A DNA stretch of 24,914 nt, from assembly GCA_039649175.1 (NCBI GenBank), contig JBBWZS010000107.1, positions 1-24,914 of the forward strand, written 5' to 3'. Of the stretch, positions 21,631-24,914 are shown piece by piece. The notes under the pieces were generated by a model. That model was not told the origin of the DNA. It did no database searches and saw nothing but the letters and a program-made list of their open reading frames with translations. The stretch comes from DATAQC01 sp039649175. Its GTDB lineage: Bacteria; Actinomycetota; Acidimicrobiia; Acidimicrobiales; AC-14. A program made the position numbers and the translations under genes. The stretch's first letter is position 1. Every line of letters starts with the position of its first letter.

Positions 21631-22860
21631 TCAGACCGCCCGGAACGCCAGGGTGACGTTGTGGCCGCCGAAGCCGAAGCTGTTGGACAACGCCACCACC
21701 GCGCTCGTGGGCCGGGCCTGGCCGCCGACCACGTCGATGCCGAACGAGGGGTCGGGCGAGTCGAGGTTGATGGTCGGGGGGATCACGCCGTGGCGCAGGA
21801 CCTGGATGCAGGCGATGGCCTCCACCGCACCCGCCGCCCCCAGCAGGTGGCCGGTCATCGACTTGGTCGACGACACGGGCACGTGGCATCCGAGCACCTC
21901 CCGGGCGGCCAGGGCCTCGGTGCGGTCGTTCAGCTGGGTCGAGGTGCCGTGGGCATTGAGGTAGCCGACGTCGTCGGGCCCGAGGTCGGCGTCGTCGAGG
22001 GCGGCCCGCATGGCCGCCATGGCGCCCGCTCCTGCCGGGTCCGGCGCCGTGAGGTGATGCGCGTCGGAGCTCGACCCGTGCCCCGCCAGCTCGGCCAACA
22101 CGGTGGCGCCCCGGGCCAGGGCGTGGCCGCGCTCCTCCAGCACCAGAGCGCCTCCGCCCTCCCCGACCACGAACCCGTCACGGTCGAGGTCGAAGGGCCG
22201 CGACGCGCCGGTCGGGTCGTCGTTGCGCGACGACAGCGCCTTCATCTGGGCGAAGGCGGCGATGCACAGCGGCATGATGACGGCGTCGGAGCCGCCGGCG
22301 ATGGCGGCGTCGACCCGGCCCAGGCGGATGAGGTCGGCAGCGGTGGCCACGGCCGTGGCCGAGGCCGCGCAGGCCGTCACCGTGCACGACGTGGGCCCGG
22401 TGGCGCCCGTCTCGATGGCGATCTGGCCGGCGACCATGTTGGGGATCATCATGGGGACGAGGAATGGGCTGACCCGGCCAGGGCCCCGGGCGGCCAGCGT
22501 CCCCGCCTGCTCGACCAGGGTGCCCACGCCGCCCAGGCCCGAGCCGAAGACCACACCCACCCGTAGGGGGGCGGCGGCGACGTCCAGCCCGCTCTGGGCC
22601 ACGGCCTGGCGTGCCGCCACCAGGCCGAGGTGGGCGAAGCGGTCCATACGGCGGGCGTCGCGGGAGTCGAAGTGATCAGCGGCGTCGAAGCCCACCACCT
22701 CGGCGGCGATGCGCACCGAAAGGCCGGTGGGGTCGAAGGACCGTATGGGCCCCACCCCGGACCGCCCCGCCACCATGGCGTCCCAGGTCGCATCCACGGA
22801 TGCCCCCAGGGGGGTGATGGCGCCCATGCCGGTCACCACGATCCGCCGTCGGTCGCTCAT
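21631..22860 (-). CDS. fabF: Beta-ketoacyl-ACP synthase II
   Basis: A 409-residue condensing enzyme that joins malonyl-ACP to a growing acyl-ACP with loss of CO2, in fatty-acid elongation. The length and motifs are those of FabF (KAS II): N-terminal RRRIVVTGMGAITPLG, the nucleophile C164 in TVTACAASATA, H304 in NAHGTSTQLND, K334 and H338 in STKSMTGHLLGAAG, and C-terminal NSFGFGGHNVTLAF. The Cys-His-His triad is intact. ATG 22860 has a good GGGAGG ribosome-binding site. No acyl carrier protein, FabD, FabG or FabH gene is adjacent, so the gene stands outside a fab cluster; it might serve a specialised lipid or polyketide-like role, but its sequence is that of a primary-metabolism enzyme. It is divergent from the WhiB-like gene across a 125-base intergenic region. 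Confidence 0.95.
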   Translation of the reverse strand: MSDRRRIVVTGMGAITPLGASVDATWDAMVAGRSGVGPIRSFDPTGLSVRIAAEVVGFDAADHFDSRDARRMDRFAHLGLVAARQAVAQSGLDVAAAPLRVGVVFGSGLGGVGTLVEQAGTLAARGPGRVSPFLVPMMIPNMVAGQIAIETGATGPTSCTVTACAASATAVATAADLIRLGRVDAAIAGGSDAVIMPLCIAAFAQMKALSSRNDDPTGASRPFDLDRDGFVVGEGGGALVLEERGHALARGATVLAELAGHGSSSDAHHLTAPDPAGAGAMAAMRAALDDADLGPDDVGYLNAHGTSTQLNDRTEALAAREVLGCHVPVSSTKSMTGHLLGAAGAVEAIACIQVLRHGVIPPTINLDSPDPSFGIDVVGGQARPTSAVVALSNSFGFGGHNVTLAFRAV

Positions 22861-22985
22861 GGTCCTCCCGTTCGAGTGGGTGTGACTGACCTCCGAGCAT
22901 GGCAGCGAGGGCCGGCGACGACCAACCGGAGGGAGGACGGGACCAGGAAATTTCTTTACCACCCGCCGGTGTTGACTATCTCGAG
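22861..22985. promoter_or_regulatory. Divergent fabF / WhiB-like intergenic region
   Basis: The region carries an AT-rich island with the palindrome GAAATTTC (22947-22954), unusual in this GC-rich setting, a TTGACT (22972-22977) that resembles a -35 box but is too close to the start codon to serve the WhiB gene directly, and the perfect palindrome ATCTCGAGAT (22978-22987), which runs into the WhiB-like start codon. Promoters for both genes must be here. Confidence 0.45.
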
Positions 22986-23261
22986 ATGGCAATGACCGAG
23001 AGATTCGACGAGGCCGATTGGCGGGAGTCCGGGGCATGTCGCACGGCGCCCACGGCCGTGTTCTTTCCCGACACCGACAGTGAGGCCGGACCGGCCAAGG
23101 CCATCTGCGCCGTCTGCCCGGTCCGCGAGGAGTGCCTGTCGTTCGCGCTGGCCAACCGCGAGGAGCAGGGCGTGTGGGGCGGCCTCACCGAGACTGAGCG
23201 CCGGCGGACCCGCCGCCGCCGGGCCGAGGCTGCCCGCGCTGCCGCCCGTCGCGCCGCCTGA
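22986..23261 (+). CDS. WhiB-family Fe-S transcriptional regulator
   Basis: A 91-residue WhiB-like (Wbl) protein, a family confined to actinobacteria and their phages. Wbl proteins hold an O2- and NO-sensitive 4Fe-4S cluster and usually bind the principal sigma factor's region 4 to alter promoter choice. The four cluster cysteines are C18, C41, C44 and C50 (spacing C-x22-C-x2-C-x5-C), the turn motif is GVWGG (62-66), and an Arg/Ala-rich basic tail follows (RRRTRRRR), suited to DNA contact. The spacing and motif fit WhiB1/WhiB2-like members, but the subclass cannot be fixed. Two in-frame ATGs are near (22986 and 22992); the second has the better-spaced GAG. A 10-base palindrome overlaps the start. 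The pdxH gene follows 78 bases downstream on the same strand. Confidence 0.95.
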   Translation: MAMTERFDEADWRESGACRTAPTAVFFPDTDSEAGPAKAICAVCPVREECLSFALANREEQGVWGGLTETERRRTRRRRAEAARAAARRAA

Positions 23262-23262
23262 G

Positions 23263-23298
23263 ATCCGGCCGCCCGACATCCGGCCGCCCGACATCGGG
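23263..23298. repeat. 15-base tandem repeat after the WhiB-like stop codon
   Basis: ATCCGGCCGCCCGAC occurs twice in tandem (23263-23277, 23278-23292) followed by a partial third copy (ATCGGG). It starts two bases after the WhiB-like stop codon. CCCGA-CA-TCGGG at its end forms a small hairpin. Confidence 0.8.
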
Positions 23299-23339
23299 AA
23301 CCTCCGAGTTCCGACCGACCTCCGCCCCCGGGCCCGACG

Positions 23340-23951
23340 ATGAGTGACCTCACCCTCGCCGGCGAGGAGGCGGGTGACGACCCCGTCGCCCTGTTCCGCC
23401 GATGGCTTGAAGCCGCCCAGCGGGCCCTCGACGTGGGCGCCGAGACCATGGTCCTGGCCACGGCGACGCCCGACGGCCGGCCTTCGGCGCGGGCGGTCCT
23501 GCTGCGGGGCCTCGACGAGCGGGGACTGGTGGCCTACACCGACACCCGCAGCCGCAAGGGGACGGAGCTGGCCGCCAACGCCTGGGGGGCGCTGGTGTTC
23601 GTGTGGCCGCCGCTCGAGCGCCAGGTCCGGGTCGAGGGCCCGGTGGTCCCGGTGCCCGACGCCGAAGCCGACGCCTATTTCGCCGGCCGGCCCAGGGGTC
23701 ATCGCCTGGCCGCCTGGGCGTCCCACCAGAGCCAGCCTCTCGCCAGCCGAGGCGAGATCGAGCACCGTATCGTGGAGCTCACCGAGCGCCACCACGGCGA
23801 CGACGTCCCCCGGCCGCCGTGGTGGGGCGGGTACCGCCTCGTCCCCGCCGAGTGGGAGTTCTGGGCGGGCCGGGAGAACCGGGTCCACGACCGGGTCGTG
23901 TACCGGCGGGGCCCCGACGCTTCCTGGGAGCGCCTCCGGCTGTCCCCCTGA
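23340..23951 (+). CDS. pdxH: Pyridoxamine/pyridoxine 5'-phosphate oxidase
   Basis: A 203-residue FMN enzyme that oxidises pyridoxine or pyridoxamine 5'-phosphate to pyridoxal 5'-phosphate (vitamin B6 salvage and synthesis), acting as a cytoplasmic dimer. Order of hallmarks: RAVLLRGLDERGLVAYTDTR and SRKGTEL (FMN binding, about 51-77), RQVRVEG (94-100), RPRGHRLAAWASHQSQPLAS (117-136), PPWWGGYRLVP, EFWAGRENRVHDR with R181 and H183 (the substrate-binding RxH pair) and C-terminal WERLRLSP. This matches classical PdxH along its whole length (E. coli enzyme 218 residues), which separates it from F420- or FMN-dependent relatives that lack the C-terminal motifs. ATG 23340 is used; no strong ribosome-binding site is visible, and an upstream C/G-rich stretch with tandem repeats precedes it. 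It may be co-transcribed with the WhiB-like gene. Confidence 0.93.
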   Translation: MSDLTLAGEEAGDDPVALFRRWLEAAQRALDVGAETMVLATATPDGRPSARAVLLRGLDERGLVAYTDTRSRKGTELAANAWGALVFVWPPLERQVRVEGPVVPVPDAEADAYFAGRPRGHRLAAWASHQSQPLASRGEIEHRIVELTERHHGDDVPRPPWWGGYRLVPAEWEFWAGRENRVHDRVVYRRGPDASWERLRLSP

Positions 23952-23974
23952 GCCCCGGACCTCCACCCGCCAGG

Positions 23975-23983
23975 TGCTAACTT
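23975..23983 (+). promoter_or_regulatory. Candidate extended -10 promoter of the mannosyltransferase gene
   Basis: TGCTAACTT (23975-23983) fits an extended -10 element (TGNTANNNT). It lies 45 bases before ATG 24029, leaving room for a leader of about 40 bases. No matching -35 is required for this promoter type. It is a single match in a GC-rich gap and so is suggestive only. Confidence 0.4.
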
Positions 23984-24028
23984 CGGCCTTCGCGGCCTCG
24001 CGCGGACCGGGAGACGTCGCCCAGACCC

Positions 24029-24914
24029 ATGCCGTCGAGACAAGCTGCTTCCACCCGACCCAGGCCGGCCGACGCGGACGCGGCCGACGGCCGGGCCACG
24101 GGCCCGTGGTGGTACGGCGCCCTGGCCTTTGCCATCCTGGCCGTGGTGTTGTGGGTCGTCGTGGGTGCGTCGGCGGCGTGGTTGCCGTGGTCCCACCCCC
24201 GCACCCACCTCTTCGCCGGTAGCCCGTGGCTGGAAGGCTGGGTCCACTTCGATTCGGGTTGGTACCGCGACATCGCCAACCACGGCTATTCGTACGTCCC
24301 CGGGCGCCAGTCGTCGGTGGCCTTCTTTCCCGCCTACCCACTGGCCATGCGCGCCGGGGGGGCGTTGGTGGGGAGCACGCTGCTGGCCGGGATCATGATC
24401 ACCCTCGCCTGTGGCGGCGCGGTGGCGGCCATGGTCTGGACATGGTTCCGCGACCGCCTCTCACCCCCGGCGGCGTGGACGGCCCTGGCCCTGTTCCTGG
24501 TGTACCCCTACGCCTTCTATCTCTTCGGTGCCGTCTACGCCGACGCGCTGTACATCGCCGCCCTCCTGGCCGCGTTCGTGCTCCTGGAGGCAGACCATCT
24601 CTGGCTGGCCGGATTGGCCGGCGCGCTGGCCACCGCCGCTCGTCCCGTCGGACTGGTCGTGGTGGTCGGCCTGGTCGTGCGGGCCCTGGAGCGGCGAGGG
24701 GTGTTCCCCCGGGGCCGGGTCGACGGCGGCATCGGCAGAGGGAACGGTGACGCAGCCTCCGAGCCCGCTCCCGGGACGCCGTCGCCGCCCCTCGTCGACC
24801 TGCGCCGGATCGCCTGGGCCGACAGCCCCATCCTGGTCTCGGTGGCCGGACTGGCGGCCTACTCGCTGTACCTCGGCCACCGCTTCGGCCACTACTTCCT
24901 GTTCGCCGACGTGG
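24029..24914 (+). CDS. PIG-V-like (GT-C) mannosyltransferase, 3' end outside window
   Basis: The first 295 residues of an integral membrane glycosyltransferase of the GT-C fold, resembling the PIG-V/Mannosyl_trans2 family. After a hydrophilic N terminus (MPSRQAASTRPRPADAD) comes membrane segment one (about 30-50), then the first outer loop with HFDSGWYRDIANHGY, the family's WDxxWYxxIAxxGY-type motif, with the acidic residue expected to take part in polyprenyl-phosphate-sugar-dependent catalysis. Several more membrane segments follow, including PYAFYLFGAVYADALYIAAL and TAARPVGLVVVVGLVV, and a Gly/Pro/Ser-rich loop near residues 225-255. Such enzymes in actinobacteria add mannose or arabinose to cell-wall glycolipids or proteins; the acceptor here is unknown. 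The reading frame stays open to the window end, so the gene continues. ATG 24029 is chosen as the first start; no clear ribosome-binding site precedes it. Confidence 0.82.
   Translation, partial: MPSRQAASTRPRPADADAADGRATGPWWYGALAFAILAVVLWVVVGASAAWLPWSHPRTHLFAGSPWLEGWVHFDSGWYRDIANHGYSYVPGRQSSVAFFPAYPLAMRAGGALVGSTLLAGIMITLACGGAVAAMVWTWFRDRLSPPAAWTALALFLVYPYAFYLFGAVYADALYIAALLAAFVLLEADHLWLAGLAGALATAARPVGLVVVVGLVVRALERRGVFPRGRVDGGIGRGNGDAASEPAPGTPSPPLVDLRRIAWADSPILVSVAGLAAYSLYLGHRFGHYFLFADV

Noticed and set aside
1..24914. Mobile element or genomic island boundaries
   Set aside because: No transposase, integrase, tRNA-adjacent repeat or clear change in composition was seen. The repeat-protein genes have the same high-GC coding style as the housekeeping genes around them.

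Overview
This window is GC-rich, densely coded DNA. It carries a WhiB-family Fe-S regulator, an actinobacterial-type LolA-like/ABC operon, a PIG-V-like mannosyltransferase and Ser/Thr-rich linkers in secreted proteins. That combination indicates an actinobacterium. Acidimicrobiia or a related environmental lineage is my inference from style alone and was not tested by any search. I see no rRNA, tRNA, CRISPR array, transposase or phage gene, and no gap longer than about 170 bases between genes.

Left part (1-5237), metabolic and regulatory genes: the C-terminal part of pyruvate kinase (cut by the window edge), a convergent flippase-like LPG-synthase family membrane protein, a Fur-family metalloregulator sharing its stop region with a convergent two-CBS-domain protein, a stand-alone NuoF-like flavin/Fe-S protein preceded by inverted-repeat operator candidates, and a TauE/SafE permease. 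Two of these genes look leaderless.

Middle part (5253-13316): a secreted protein with two proprotein-convertase P domains and Ig-like domains but no protease, a TfoX-N domain protein, and a three-gene minus-strand unit (LolA-like protein, ABC ATPase, ABC permease) with overlapping gene ends. This unit is divergent from an OmpR-type response regulator and its histidine kinase, which may control it.

Right-middle part (13333-21520), the most unusual: a minus-strand run of a zinc-ribbon/CPBP intramembrane protease, then a 1088-residue secreted NHL-repeat plus RCC1 protein, then a 1185-residue secreted double beta-helix plus RCC1 protein. The two big proteins share a seven-blade RCC1 C-terminal module but have different N-terminal modules, which suggests module shuffling after duplication.

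Right end (21631-24914): a stand-alone FabF ketosynthase divergent from a WhiB-like regulator, then PdxH (pyridoxamine phosphate oxidase) and the start of a PIG-V-like mannosyltransferase that runs off the window. Short tandem duplications sit at the stop codons of three unrelated genes, and palindromes overlap the start codons of the Fur and WhiB genes.
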